Origin: Neomesorhizobium sp963726065
GTDB taxonomy: Bacteria; Pseudomonadota; Alphaproteobacteria; Rhizobiales; Rhizobiaceae
DNA length: 64,000 bases
Direction: 5' to 3'
Assembly (NCBI GenBank): GCA_963726065.1
Contig: CAVSAU010000007.1
Location: 62,001 to 126,000 of the forward strand
The translations under genes and the position numbers were made by a program. Positions 10,193 to 18,747 of the stretch are shown piece by piece. Numbering within the stretch: position 1 is the stretch's first letter; each line of letters opens with the position of its first letter. Below the pieces are notes generated by a model. It did not search any database, was not told where the DNA came from, and saw nothing but the letters and a program-made list of their open reading frames with translations.

Positions 10193-10531
10193 ATGGAATT
10201 CCGCCAGATCGACAAGGACTACGCCGTTTCGAGACAGATCACCGTCGACCAGGTGGCCGAGATCAAGGCCGCCGGCTTCAGAAGCGTCATATGCAACAGG
10301 CCGGACGGCGAGGATCCGGGCCAGCCGACGGTCGCCGAGATCAAGGCGGCGGTAGAGGCCGCCGGCATGAAGTTCCGCCATGTCCCGGTCAACAGCGGCC
10401 AGCCGATCACCCCGGCCGACGCCGAGCGCATGCACCAGGCGCTGAGCGATGTCGAAGGACCGGTCTTTGCCTATTGCCGCTCCGGAACCCGCTCGGCCAA
10501 CATCTACGGCCCGGCGAAGGCTCTCGACTAA
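10193..10531 (+). CDS. TIGR01244 / DUF442 sulfur-transfer phosphatase-like protein
   Basis: 112 aa, with GGAAG before ATG 10193. It has a dual-specificity-phosphatase fold signature ending in AYCRSGTRSANIY, the Cx5R loop (Cys at about residue 96), plus the N-terminal VSRQITVDQVAEIKAAGF. In Blh/BigR-type systems this domain is fused or adjacent to the MBL persulfide dioxygenase and is thought to act in sulfide/persulfide handling rather than phosphotyrosine chemistry. It starts 30 bases after the dioxygenase gene, so the two form a small operon. It is convergent with the TRAP operon, 8 bases away. Confidence 0.85.
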   Translation: MEFRQIDKDYAVSRQITVDQVAEIKAAGFRSVICNRPDGEDPGQPTVAEIKAAVEAAGMKFRHVPVNSGQPITPADAERMHQALSDVEGPVFAYCRSGTRSANIYGPAKALD

Positions 10532-10539
10532 CAACCGGT

Positions 10540-11862
10540 TCAGTAGAGCCAGCGCAGCAGCGCCAGGGAGATCGACGGAAACGCCACCAGCAGGATGGTG
10601 CGCAGCACATCCGAATAGATGAACGGCATGACGCCCCGGAAGAGCTGGAGCGTCGGCACGTCGCGCGCCATAGACTGGATGATGAAGAGGTTCATCCCGA
10701 CTGGCGGCGAGATCATGCCCACCTCCGCGGACACCAGCACGAGAATGCCGAACCACAGCCCGGTTTCTTCCGGCGTCAAACCGAAGTCCAGGCTCAGAAC
10801 GATCGGGAAGAAAATCGGGATCGTAAGCAGGATCATGGACAGCGAGTCCATCGGACCGCCGAGGATGAAATAGAGCACCAGCATGAGGCCAATGATCAGC
10901 CAGGGGCTGAGGCCGAATTGCACGACCCAGGCCGCCGTCTCCTGCGGCAGCTGGGTCAGCGCCAGAAAGGTGTTGTAGGCGCCGGCGCCAAGCAGGATGA
11001 AGAAGAGCGTAGCCGACAGAGTTGCGGTCTGGAACACGGCCCGCATCAACTGATCGCGCGTCAGTCCGCCCTTGAGCAGGGCGATAAGGAACGTACCGAA
11101 CGCACCGATCGCGGCCGCCTCGGTCGGCGTGAAGACGCCGCCGTAGATGCCGCCCAGCACCAGCACGAAGATCAGCAGAACGTCCCAGATGTACAGCAGG
11201 TCCTTGAGCCGCGCGGCGTAAGGGACACGCTCGCGCAGCCCAGCCTCGTCCGGGTTGAACCAGACATAGACGCGGATCGCGATCATGTAGCCGAGTGCGG
11301 CGAGAAACCCGGGTACGAAGGCGCAGATGAACAGCTTGGCGATGTTCTGCTCGGTGAGGGTCGCGTAGACGACAAGCACCAGCGAGGGAGGGATAAGGAT
11401 GCCGAGCGTGCCGCCGGCGGCAAGTGTTCCGGTCGCCAGCGCACCTGAATAGCCGTTGCGGCGCAGTTCCGGGAGCGCCACCTGCCCCATCGTCGCGGCA
11501 GTCGCCATGGACGAGCCGCTGATTGACGCAAAGCCGGCGCAGGCGCCGATAGCCGCCATCGCCAACCCACCGCGGCGATGCCCGAGCCAGTTCTGCGCGT
11601 TTCGGAACAAGGATTGGGAGATGCCGCCCATGGCCGAGAACTGGCCCATCAGCAGGAACAACGGCACCACCGACAGTGTGTAGTCGGAGAAGGTCGAATA
11701 GGTGACCTGCTTCATCTGGTTGAGGAACGGCCAGGGCGTGCCGATCACCAACCACGACCCGACCCAGCCGCAAAGCAACATCGCCAGCCCGATCGGGACG
11801 CGGACGAACACCAGCCCAAGCAGAGCGCCGAAGGAGAGGAGACCGATGAGGATGTTGCTCAC
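10540..11862 (-). CDS. dctM: TRAP transporter large permease (DctM)
   Basis: 440 aa, about 12 hydrophobic segments, with family hallmarks SGSSMATAATMGQVALPEL, GGTLGILIPPSLVLVVYA, FTPTEAAAIGA and SPPVGMNLFIIQS. This is the channel-forming subunit that imports organic acids using an ion gradient. The start is taken as GTG 11862-11860, overlapping the dctQ stop by four bases (GTGA). An apparent 650-aa fusion with dctQ is produced by the dctQ frameshift, not by a real fusion gene. Substrate cannot be told from sequence; DctP decides it. Confidence 0.9.
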   Translation of the reverse strand: MSNILIGLLSFGALLGLVFVRVPIGLAMLLCGWVGSWLVIGTPWPFLNQMKQVTYSTFSDYTLSVVPLFLLMGQFSAMGGISQSLFRNAQNWLGHRRGGLAMAAIGACAGFASISGSSMATAATMGQVALPELRRNGYSGALATGTLAAGGTLGILIPPSLVLVVYATLTEQNIAKLFICAFVPGFLAALGYMIAIRVYVWFNPDEAGLRERVPYAARLKDLLYIWDVLLIFVLVLGGIYGGVFTPTEAAAIGAFGTFLIALLKGGLTRDQLMRAVFQTATLSATLFFILLGAGAYNTFLALTQLPQETAAWVVQFGLSPWLIIGLMLVLYFILGGPMDSLSMILLTIPIFFPIVLSLDFGLTPEETGLWFGILVLVSAEVGMISPPVGMNLFIIQSMARDVPTLQLFRGVMPFIYSDVLRTILLVAFPSISLALLRWLY

Positions 11863-12390
11863 CACTCGAAGCCCTGGTGCTCGGGGAGAATGTCGCGGCC
11901 GATGACGACCGACTTGATCGCCATGCCGGACGTGAAGAGCGCCGTCAGCACTGCGATCCAGGCCGGCAGGACGCATATGCCATAGAGCACCCAAACTGGC
12001 ATCTGCACGGATGAAGGTCGTCTCGTGGTTGCCGAACTTGTCGAAGGCGCCGAGCGTGAGCCGCCAGGCGATCAGCGCCAGCGCGAACGCCATCAGGATT
12101 TCGGCCAGCGCGTCGATCAAGCGAACCAGGCGCGGTCCCATCGCCTTGGTCAAGACGTCGATGATGGCGTGGCCGCGCTTCAACTGGCAGTAGGGAAGGA
12201 AGCAGAACACGGCAAAGCCCGTCAATGCTTCGACGAGCTCGAAGTCGCCCGGGATCGGCCCCAACCCGGCCCACACAAAAGCACGGCCGGCGACGCTGAC
12301 CACTGTCAGAGTGATAATCACCCCAAGCACGATCCCGCCGATGATGGCAAGCGTTTGCGCCAGCCGTTCGACGAACTGCGGCAGGTTCAT
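11859..12390 (-). CDS. dctQ: TRAP transporter small permease (DctQ), one frameshift
   Basis: Restored to 176 aa, beginning MNLPQFVERL at 12390 after GGAGGAGGG. It has four hydrophobic segments typical of DctQ. The frame breaks after HETTFIR (about 12010): the true continuation MPVWVLYGICVLPAWIAVL to DILPEHQGFEW is in the adjacent frame and ends at TGA 11861-11859. Removing one base from CGTGCAGATG fixes it. It couples DctM to the periplasmic DctP. Confidence 0.82.
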
Positions 12391-12511
12391 ACCCTCCTCC
12401 CCGATGAGACGAATCGCACAACTCCAGGCAATCGGTTGCAGCGAGGCACCGCAATCGCATGTGCCGGGAGCGGAAAAGCCCGCTCCCGGCACATGTTGGC
12501 GAGCTTGAAGC

Positions 12512-13561
12512 TCACTTCGCGGTATATTTGTCGATCAGCGCGCGCGCTTCGTCGAGCAATGCCTGCCCATCGACGCCCTTACCTTTCATGTCGGTGACCC
12601 AATTATCGATCACTGGCTGCGCGGCGGCCTTCCACGGTTCGACATCGGTTGCACTCAACTCGATGATATTGTTGCCGGCATCGACTGCAACCTTGCGGCC
12701 CGCCGCATCAGTGCCGGCCTGCGTCTTGCCGAACAGAGCCGAGACATCCGCGCCTGAATTGTCGTCGATCACCTTCTTCAGGTCATCCGGCAATGCATCG
12801 TAGCGCGCCTTGTTCATGGCAAGCACGAAAGTCGTCGTGTAAAAGGCGTGGTCGCCGCCGAATTCAGTGTGGTTGTTGACCAGTTCGGCAACTTTCAGCG
12901 CCGTGGTGACTTCCCAGGGAATGACAGCGCCGTCGATTACCCCCTTGGACAGGTTCTCGGTGATCGCCGGCACCGGCATGCCGACAGGCGTCGCACCAAG
13001 CTGGCCGAGCAGCGCGTTGACGATGCGGGTTGGCGCGCGCAGCTTCTTGCCCTTCATGTCGTCGAGCTTGGCGATCGGCTCGCGCGAATGAATGACGCCG
13101 GGACCGTGCACCCAGGCAGCGATGATGTGCACGTCCTTGAACTCGGTGTCCTTCATCTTGGAATTGAAAATGTCCCAATAGGCACGCGAGGTGGCCTCCG
13201 CGTTCGTCATCATGAACGGCAGTTCGAAGACTTCCGTGGAAGGGAAGCGGCCGGGCGTAGAGCCCGGCAGGGTCCAGACGATGTCGACCGTGCCATCTAT
13301 CGCCTGGTCCATCAATTCCGGCGGCTTGCCGCCAAGCTGCATGGCCGGATAGCGCTCGATCTTGATGCGACCGCCGGAATCCTTCTCAACCTTGTCGGCC
13401 CAGGGATCGAGCACGAATTTCGGTACATTGGCTTGCGCCGGCAGGAACTGGTGCAACCTCAGCGTCACTTCCTGCGCAAAGGTCATGCCGGCGCCGGCCA
13501 TCAACCCGACCGCCGTCAAAGCGCCGGCAAGCGCCAGCGATTTCATCGAGAAACGCTTCAT
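12512..13561 (-). CDS. dctP: TRAP transporter solute-binding protein (DctP)
   Basis: 349 aa starting at ATG 13561 with GGGAGG upstream. The signal peptide is residues 1-27 (cleavage GMTFA-QE), followed by EVTLRLHQFLPAQANVP, a DctP N-lobe signature. KLRAPTRIVNALLGQLGATPVGMPVPA carries the conserved Arg that binds the substrate carboxylate. It is the first gene of dctP-dctQ-dctM and is separated from dctQ by 121 bases, which is usual because DctP is made in excess. The ligand is probably a carboxylic acid, and the location beside aromatic catabolism genes hints at an aromatic or keto acid, which is inference only. Confidence 0.9.
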   Translation of the reverse strand: MKRFSMKSLALAGALTAVGLMAGAGMTFAQEVTLRLHQFLPAQANVPKFVLDPWADKVEKDSGGRIKIERYPAMQLGGKPPELMDQAIDGTVDIVWTLPGSTPGRFPSTEVFELPFMMTNAEATSRAYWDIFNSKMKDTEFKDVHIIAAWVHGPGVIHSREPIAKLDDMKGKKLRAPTRIVNALLGQLGATPVGMPVPAITENLSKGVIDGAVIPWEVTTALKVAELVNNHTEFGGDHAFYTTTFVLAMNKARYDALPDDLKKVIDDNSGADVSALFGKTQAGTDAAGRKVAVDAGNNIIELSATDVEPWKAAAQPVIDNWVTDMKGKGVDGQALLDEARALIDKYTAK

Positions 13562-13689
13562 GAATTTCCTCCCGTTCTTCTGCCTCGACCGATGCCCGAC
13601 CCCCATCGAACACGGCCTGCAATTGGCGCATAATGTCAGCAGCTTATGCAACTATAAATCCCCCACCTCGCATCATTTGTGGCGCTCAA

Positions 13690-14157
13690 TCACAATGGCA
13701 GCGAACCCGTCTCCTTCAGCGTTTCCAGCACGATCGCGGTTTTCACGTGCTGCACCGATTCATGTGGCAGGAGAACACCGTTGACGAATTCGGACAGCGA
13801 TTTGAGGTCCGGCGTGACGACTTTCAAAATGTAGTCCATCTCGCCGGTCAGGGCATGCGCCTCCTGCACCTCGGGGAGCCGCGACAACAGATCGGCGAAA
13901 CGCCGCGCATTGTCGCGGTTGTGGGTGGCAAGCGTCACCGAGATGACGTTGACCAGCGAAAAGCCTAGCCGGTCTCGATCGAGCACGGCACGGTAGCCGC
14001 GTATGAAACCCTCTTCCTCCAGCCGCTGGCGACGGCGCGAGCATTGTGACGGCGATAGGTTCACCCGGTCCGAAAGATCGTTGTTGGTCAACCGCCCGTC
14101 GTTCTGCAAAAGCGCCATTATCTTGCGATCGAACTGATCAACTTGCGCGTTAGTCAT
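13690..14157 (-). CDS. Lrp/AsnC-family transcriptional regulator
   Basis: 155 aa from ATG 14157 (GGAGA upstream; an in-frame start 11 codons earlier lacks a ribosome-binding site). The N-terminal winged helix-turn-helix (FDRKIMALLQNDGRLTNNDL to SPSQCSRRRQRLEEEGFI) is followed by a RAM ligand domain with EAHALTGEMDYILKVVTPDL. It is transcribed away from hppD with a 123-base shared upstream region. It probably regulates 4-hydroxyphenylpyruvate dioxygenase in response to an aromatic amino acid. Target and ligand are inferred from position. Confidence 0.88.
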   Translation of the reverse strand: MTNAQVDQFDRKIMALLQNDGRLTNNDLSDRVNLSPSQCSRRRQRLEEEGFIRGYRAVLDRDRLGFSLVNVISVTLATHNRDNARRFADLLSRLPEVQEAHALTGEMDYILKVVTPDLKSLSEFVNGVLLPHESVQHVKTAIVLETLKETGSLPL

Positions 14158-14280
14158 GCATTTCTCCGAAATTGCGCACGATACATGCACTTATTGAGCA
14201 TTGCGGGCTTCGCATTGCAAGCACATTGCATGCCGGCAGGCGTATGATCCGAGGCACGGTAAAGATTTCAGGAGAATGCT

Positions 14281-15394
14281 ATGGGACCCTTCCCGCACGA
14301 TGCTGCCGCCGGCAACGGTGAGCGAGGCCAACCCGGCAGGCACCGACGGGTTCGAGTTCGTGGAATTCGCTCATTCGGAGCCGGAGAAACTCGCCGAACT
14401 GTTCACCCGCATGGGTTACCAGGCAGTCGCAAAGCACCGGACCAAGGCAATCACGGTCTGGCGGCAGGGCGACATCAACTATGTCGTCAACGCCGAACCC
14501 GGCTCGCATGCCATGCGCTTTGTAGAAGAGCACGGCCCATGCGCCGCCTCGATGGCGTGGCGGGTGGTCGACGCCAAACACGCATTCGACCATGCTGTTT
14601 TGAAGGGGGCGACGCCCTATGAAGGAAACGACAAGGCCCTCGACGTGCCGGCGATCGTCGGCATTGGCGGTTCGCTGCTCTATTTCGTCGAGACCTATGG
14701 CAAAAAGGGTTCGGCCTACGACGCAGAGTTCGACTGGATCGGGGAGCCCGACCCGAAGCCCGCGGGCGTCGGGTTCTATTATCTCGATCATCTGACCCAC
14801 AACGTCTATCGCGGCAACATGGACAAATGGTGGGCGTTCTACCGCGACCTGTTCGGCTTCAAGCAGATCCACTATTTCGACATCGACGGTCGCATCACTG
14901 GGCTGGTCAGCCGCGCCATCACCTCGCCCTGCGGCAAGATCCGCATCCCGCTGAACGAATCCAAGGACGAAACCAGCCAGATCGTCGAATACCTGAAGAA
15001 GTACAAGGGTGAAGGCATCCAGCACATCGCGGTCGGCACCGACGGCATCTACGATGCCACCGACAAGCTTGCCGCCAACGGGCTGAAATTCATGCCGGGG
15101 CCACCGCATACCTACTACGAGAAGAGCCACGCCCGCGTGAACGGCCATGACGAGCCGGTTAAGCGCATGAAGCAGCATGGCATCCTGATCGATGGCGAAG
15201 GTGTGGTCGATGGCGGCATGACCAAGATCCTGTTGCAGATTTTCTCCAAGACGGTAATCGGGCCGATCTTTTTCGAGTTCATCCAGCGCAAGGGCGACGA
15301 AGGTTTCGGCGAAGGCAATTTCCGCGCGCTGTTCGAATCCATTGAAGAAGACCAAATCCGCCGCGGTGTGCTGAAGGTCGAGGCGGCGGAGTAG
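14281..15394 (+). CDS. hppD: 4-hydroxyphenylpyruvate dioxygenase, one frameshift near the start
   Basis: Converts 4-hydroxyphenylpyruvate to homogentisate with O2 and Fe(II). AGGAGA precedes ATG 14281, which reads MGPFPHDA and then shifts frame. Deleting one T near 14304 joins it to PPATVSEANPAGTDGFEFVEF, giving a 370-aa protein of normal length. Two VOC-type domains are present. Iron ligands are expected at His in LDHLTHNVY, His in EGIQHIAVG and Glu in FFEFIQRKG. Read literally, the gene would start at an internal ATG around 14300. It is divergent from an Lrp regulator. Confidence 0.9.
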
Positions 15395-15416
15395 GAAGCG
15401 GCGAAAATGCGCCTGC

Positions 15417-15608
15417 CTACCTCTTCGCCACCGCCAACGCCTGCCTGAGCGTCTTCAGGTCGCCGACAAGGTTGGCGAGGATCAGAACGAGGCGCGCGTT
15501 GAGGCGCGCGCTTTCCCCAGGTGTCAGCCCGTCATGTGCTTCCATAAGGGCGGCATAAAAATCGTCGCCATGCGCGCCGAAACGATCGCATCCGATGTCG
15601 TCGGCCAT
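15417..15608 (-). CDS. DUF2783 small protein
   Basis: 63 aa, ATG overlapping the stop of the upstream FAD monooxygenase by one base (TGATG), so translation is coupled. The sequence MADDIGCDRFGAHGDDFYAAL with GLTPGESARLNARLVLILAN and a C-terminal VGDLKTLRQAL matches the small DUF2783 family, which is usually found beside FAD-dependent aromatic hydroxylases. It has no signal or membrane segment and two predicted helices. A role as accessory or stabilising subunit of the monooxygenase is inference from this constant pairing. Confidence 0.8.
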   Translation of the reverse strand: MADDIGCDRFGAHGDDFYAALMEAHDGLTPGESARLNARLVLILANLVGDLKTLRQALAVAKR

Positions 15609-17221
15609 CAGCGCCTCCCGGTTGCGCGCTCGAATGCTGCGGCGATCCTATGCCCCTCCGCCGATGCGAAACGCGCGGCCACGTGCTGATCGGGGCGGAT
15701 CAGATAGATCATACCTTCGCCGTACCGGTCCGCAACAATTCCATCGCAATCGATGAGCGTGGCTGCACCATTGACCCTGCGCGAAAGATCGCGGGTCACA
15801 AACAGCTTTGCAAAGGCATCTGGAACGGCGTCGGGCAGGTCGGCCTCGACCGCCATGACGGTGAAACCGGCGCCGACATGATTGAGAAGCCAGCCGGTCT
15901 CACCGTTCTGCACCGGCGCGTCGACCATCGCAGAACCGACCGCCAGCCCTTGTTTCCCGCTCGCTCGCGTCTGCAGCGAAAACCCCGCCAGCGAGCAAGG
16001 CCGCGACAGCCGCCCGGAGTTGACCAGCTTGCGGGCAAAATCCTGCCCGCCCGCAAGCTCCAGCACGCTATCGCGAAAGATCTTCTCCATTTCAGTCTTT
16101 GGCGTCATGAAGGCGGTGGCACGGGAGGAATGGCGGATGTTCTCGTCGGCGCCGAAAATACGCTCCTCGTCATAGCTGGCAATCAGGCTTTCCGGCGCCT
16201 CGCCCTTGACCACCATGGCCAGCTTCCAGATCAGGTTGTCGACGTCCTGGATGCCGCCATTGCCGCCGCGTGCGCCGAATGGCGAGACGATATGGGCGCT
16301 GTCACCGGCAAAGATCACGCGGTCGTGCACAAACCTTTGCAGCCGGCGGCACTGGAAGGTGTAGACCGAAACCCAGTCGAGCGTGAAATCGCGGTGGCCG
16401 ATGACCCTTTCGATGCGTGGAATGACGTTTTCAGGTTTTTTCTCCTCGTCCGGATCGGCATCCCAGCCAAGCTGCAGGTCGATGCGGTAGATGTTGTCCG
16501 GCTGCTTGTGCAGCAGCGCCGACTGGCCGGCGTGGAATGGCGGCTCGAACCAGAACCAGCGCTCCGACGGGAAATCCGCCTGCATCTCGACATCGGCGAT
16601 CAGGAAGCGTTCCTCGAATACCCTGCCCTCGAAGTCGAGCCCGAGCATGCCGCGAACGGACGAGCGCGCGCCGTCACAGGCAACCAGCCAGTCCGCTTCG
16701 ATCGCATAGTCGCCATCCGGCGTCTCGACGCTTGCACGTACGCCGTAGCCAAGCTGCTCAACCGCGGTGACGCGGTTCTTCCAGCGCAGGTCGATGAGAT
16801 CGGGAAAGTCGCGGGCACGTTCCACCAGATACTGCTCGACGTAATATTGCTGCAGGTTGATGAAGGCCGGCATCTTATGGCCGGGCTCCGGCTGCAGGTC
16901 GAAATTCCAGACCTCGCGGTCGCGATGAAAAAGCCGGCCGACCTTCCAGGTGACGCCCTTCTCGACCATGCGGTCGCCGATGCCGAGGCGATCCATGATT
17001 TCCAGCGTCCGCTTCGACCAGCAGATGGCGCGGCTGCCCAACGAGACGACATTGTTGTCGTCGAGCACTACACATTTTACGCCGCGAAGCGCGCAGTCGA
17101 TCGCGGCAGCAAGCCCGACCGGACCGGCGCCGACGACGACAACGGGGTGACGCTCTCGCTCCGCACCGCGCAGTTCCTGCGGCGTTGCATAAGCAAACGG
17201 TTTGCAGTCGTAACGCGGCAT
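15608..17221 (-). CDS. FAD-dependent aromatic-ring monooxygenase (MhpA/PobA-type)
   Basis: 537 aa. The class A flavoprotein hydroxylase fold is clear: dinucleotide-binding VVVVGAGPVGLAAAIDCALRG (residues 27-47), the DG motif in WLVACDGARSSVRG, and the GD motif in VIFAGDSAHIVSPFGARGGN. A thioredoxin-like C-terminal extension of about 150 residues is typical of the phenol hydroxylase/MhpA branch. It would hydroxylate a phenolic acid using NAD(P)H. Lying in the homogentisate operon, it may make homogentisate from a hydroxyphenylacetate; the substrate is inferred. It is linked by one-base overlaps to DinB upstream and DUF2783 downstream. Confidence 0.85.
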   Translation of the reverse strand: MPRYDCKPFAYATPQELRGAERERHPVVVVGAGPVGLAAAIDCALRGVKCVVLDDNNVVSLGSRAICWSKRTLEIMDRLGIGDRMVEKGVTWKVGRLFHRDREVWNFDLQPEPGHKMPAFINLQQYYVEQYLVERARDFPDLIDLRWKNRVTAVEQLGYGVRASVETPDGDYAIEADWLVACDGARSSVRGMLGLDFEGRVFEERFLIADVEMQADFPSERWFWFEPPFHAGQSALLHKQPDNIYRIDLQLGWDADPDEEKKPENVIPRIERVIGHRDFTLDWVSVYTFQCRRLQRFVHDRVIFAGDSAHIVSPFGARGGNGGIQDVDNLIWKLAMVVKGEAPESLIASYDEERIFGADENIRHSSRATAFMTPKTEMEKIFRDSVLELAGGQDFARKLVNSGRLSRPCSLAGFSLQTRASGKQGLAVGSAMVDAPVQNGETGWLLNHVGAGFTVMAVEADLPDAVPDAFAKLFVTRDLSRRVNGAATLIDCDGIVADRYGEGMIYLIRPDQHVAARFASAEGHRIAAAFERATGRR

Positions 17222-17769
17222 CAGGAACTCCCGCCCAGGCCGAGCCTTTTCACCTCCGCACCCCTGAGCTTGAGATCATAATCGAGAAAGAACTCGTCCA
17301 GTTGCGGCGGCTTGACCGAAGTTCCCGACAGCATCGCATGCACCTGGCCACGATGGTGGATCTGGTGGATGAACAGATGCGCCAGGAGATCGCCGATGCG
17401 CTCCGGTATCATGCCGTCTTCGCGGCGGTCGGTGACGACGCTACGTTCGAGCGCCGCCGCAGTCAGGCCATCGCAAAAGCCGACGAGGCGGCGATCGAAA
17501 TCGGCTTGCGCCTCGGCCAGCAATGCAGGGTCATCGAACGGAACGAAATCGTCGTGGGCGCTGGCGCCGAGGCCGCTCTCTTCCACGAAGCCCAGATAAA
17601 GATGGTCGACCGCAAGGATGTGATTGAGCGTTTCCTTGATCGACGGAAAGAAGCTGGTGCGCGTCGCCTCGAACTCGCCCGGCTTCAAAGCCAGCACGGC
17701 TCGATAGATGCGGTCGTTCGACCAGAGACTGTTCTGCGCCATGCGGCGATTGTGGGTGAGAAGATCCAT
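17221..17769 (-). CDS. DinB-family protein, candidate thiol-dependent isomerase
   Basis: 182 aa from ATG 17769 (GGGAGGAGGGAGG upstream; the longer frame has no such site). A four-helix DinB/YfiT metal-binding protein: the His in LNHILAVDHLYLG and the pair in LFIHQIHHRGQVHAM are the expected metal ligands. The superfamily includes mycothiol-dependent maleylpyruvate isomerase. In this operon the only missing step of the homogentisate pathway is maleylacetoacetate isomerase, so this protein is a candidate for it. That is inference; many DinB proteins have other or unknown roles. Confidence 0.8.
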   Translation of the reverse strand: MDLLTHNRRMAQNSLWSNDRIYRAVLALKPGEFEATRTSFFPSIKETLNHILAVDHLYLGFVEESGLGASAHDDFVPFDDPALLAEAQADFDRRLVGFCDGLTAAALERSVVTDRREDGMIPERIGDLLAHLFIHQIHHRGQVHAMLSGTSVKPPQLDEFFLDYDLKLRGAEVKRLGLGGSS

Positions 17770-17788
17770 CCTCCCTCCTCCCGTAATG

Positions 17789-18739
17789 TTAGCCCTGCAG
17801 CGCATCCCACATCTGACGGTCGCGTTCCGCCGTCCAGATACGTGGCGTATCGATGCCCAGCGACTCGTCGTAGGCCCGCGCCACATTGAACGGCAGGCAG
17901 TGTTCATAGATGGCGTAGCTGGAAAACTTCGGATCGCAGGCGGCCCGGCAGGCGTCCCAGGCTTCTTTCAGCGAGCCGCCGGCATGCGCGACCCGAGCCA
18001 CCGGCCGGTAGGTCGAGCAGACGAAGTCGGCAGTATTGTCCAGCGCTTCGTTGACCAGCTTTTCGCCAACCAGCGCGTCGCCGCGGCCGGGCGCGATCGC
18101 CGCAAGGTCGAAGTAACGGATAGCCTCAAGCGTGGCCGGCCAGTCAGTGAAATGACCGTCGCCGCAATAGCAGGCCGAATGGTATTCGACGATATCGCCG
18201 GTGAACATGACATTCTCGTCGGGCACATGCGCGACGATGTCGCCCGCCGTATGGGCGCGGCCGAGGAACATCAGGTCGACGCGGCGCTTGCCCAGATAGA
18301 GTGTCAGCCGGTCGTTGAAGGTGAGCGTCGGCCAGGTCAATCCGGGGATCGACTCGTGGCCCTGGAACAGTCGGGGAAAACGGCCGAATTCCGAATCCAA
18401 GTCCTCCTGCCCGCGCTCGGCCACCATCGAACGCGCCTTCTCAGACATCACGATTTCGGAGGCGCCGTAGGCCGATGCCCCGAGTACCCGCACAGCATGG
18501 TAGTGCGAAAGCACGACATATTTGATCGGCTTGTCGGTGACAGTGCGGATCTTCTCGATGACCCTGCCGGCAAGCCGCGGCGTCGCCTGTGCATCGACGA
18601 TCATCACGCTATCGTCGCCGATGATGACCCCGGTGTTGGGGTCACCTTCGGCGGTGAAAGCCCACAGGTCGCGTCCGACCTCGGTGAAGGAAATCTTCTT
18701 TTCCGTGAGGTCGCCCTGCGAGGCGAAGGCCTTGGCCAT
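17789..18739 (-). CDS. MBL-fold metallo-hydrolase with atypical metal motif
   Basis: 316 aa from ATG 18739. The MBL fold is indicated by the strand-rich N-terminus (AFTAEGDPNTGVIIGDDSVMIVDA), the LSHYHAVRVLGASAY region, RAHTAGDIVAHVP and VMFTGDIVEYHS. The canonical HxHxDH motif is reduced to HYHAVRV, lacking its Asp and last His, so the second metal site may be absent. The gene lies between the FAA hydrolase (8 bases upstream) and the DinB gene, all on one strand. A hydrolytic step on a pathway intermediate or by-product is possible. No specific reaction can be assigned. Confidence 0.82.
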   Translation of the reverse strand: MAKAFASQGDLTEKKISFTEVGRDLWAFTAEGDPNTGVIIGDDSVMIVDAQATPRLAGRVIEKIRTVTDKPIKYVVLSHYHAVRVLGASAYGASEIVMSEKARSMVAERGQEDLDSEFGRFPRLFQGHESIPGLTWPTLTFNDRLTLYLGKRRVDLMFLGRAHTAGDIVAHVPDENVMFTGDIVEYHSACYCGDGHFTDWPATLEAIRYFDLAAIAPGRGDALVGEKLVNEALDNTADFVCSTYRPVARVAHAGGSLKEAWDACRAACDPKFSSYAIYEHCLPFNVARAYDESLGIDTPRIWTAERDRQMWDALQG

Positions 18740-18747
18740 CGGTTGTC

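Noticed and set aside
9943..11448. 501-codon plus-strand frame after the dioxygenase
   Set aside because: Antisense to dctM, rich in Arg/Gln/Asp/His without any family signature.
10540..12492. Apparent DctQ-DctM fusion protein
   Set aside because: The join consists of out-of-frame residues. The true DctQ end and a GTGA overlap with dctM are present in the adjacent frame, so a one-base error explains it.
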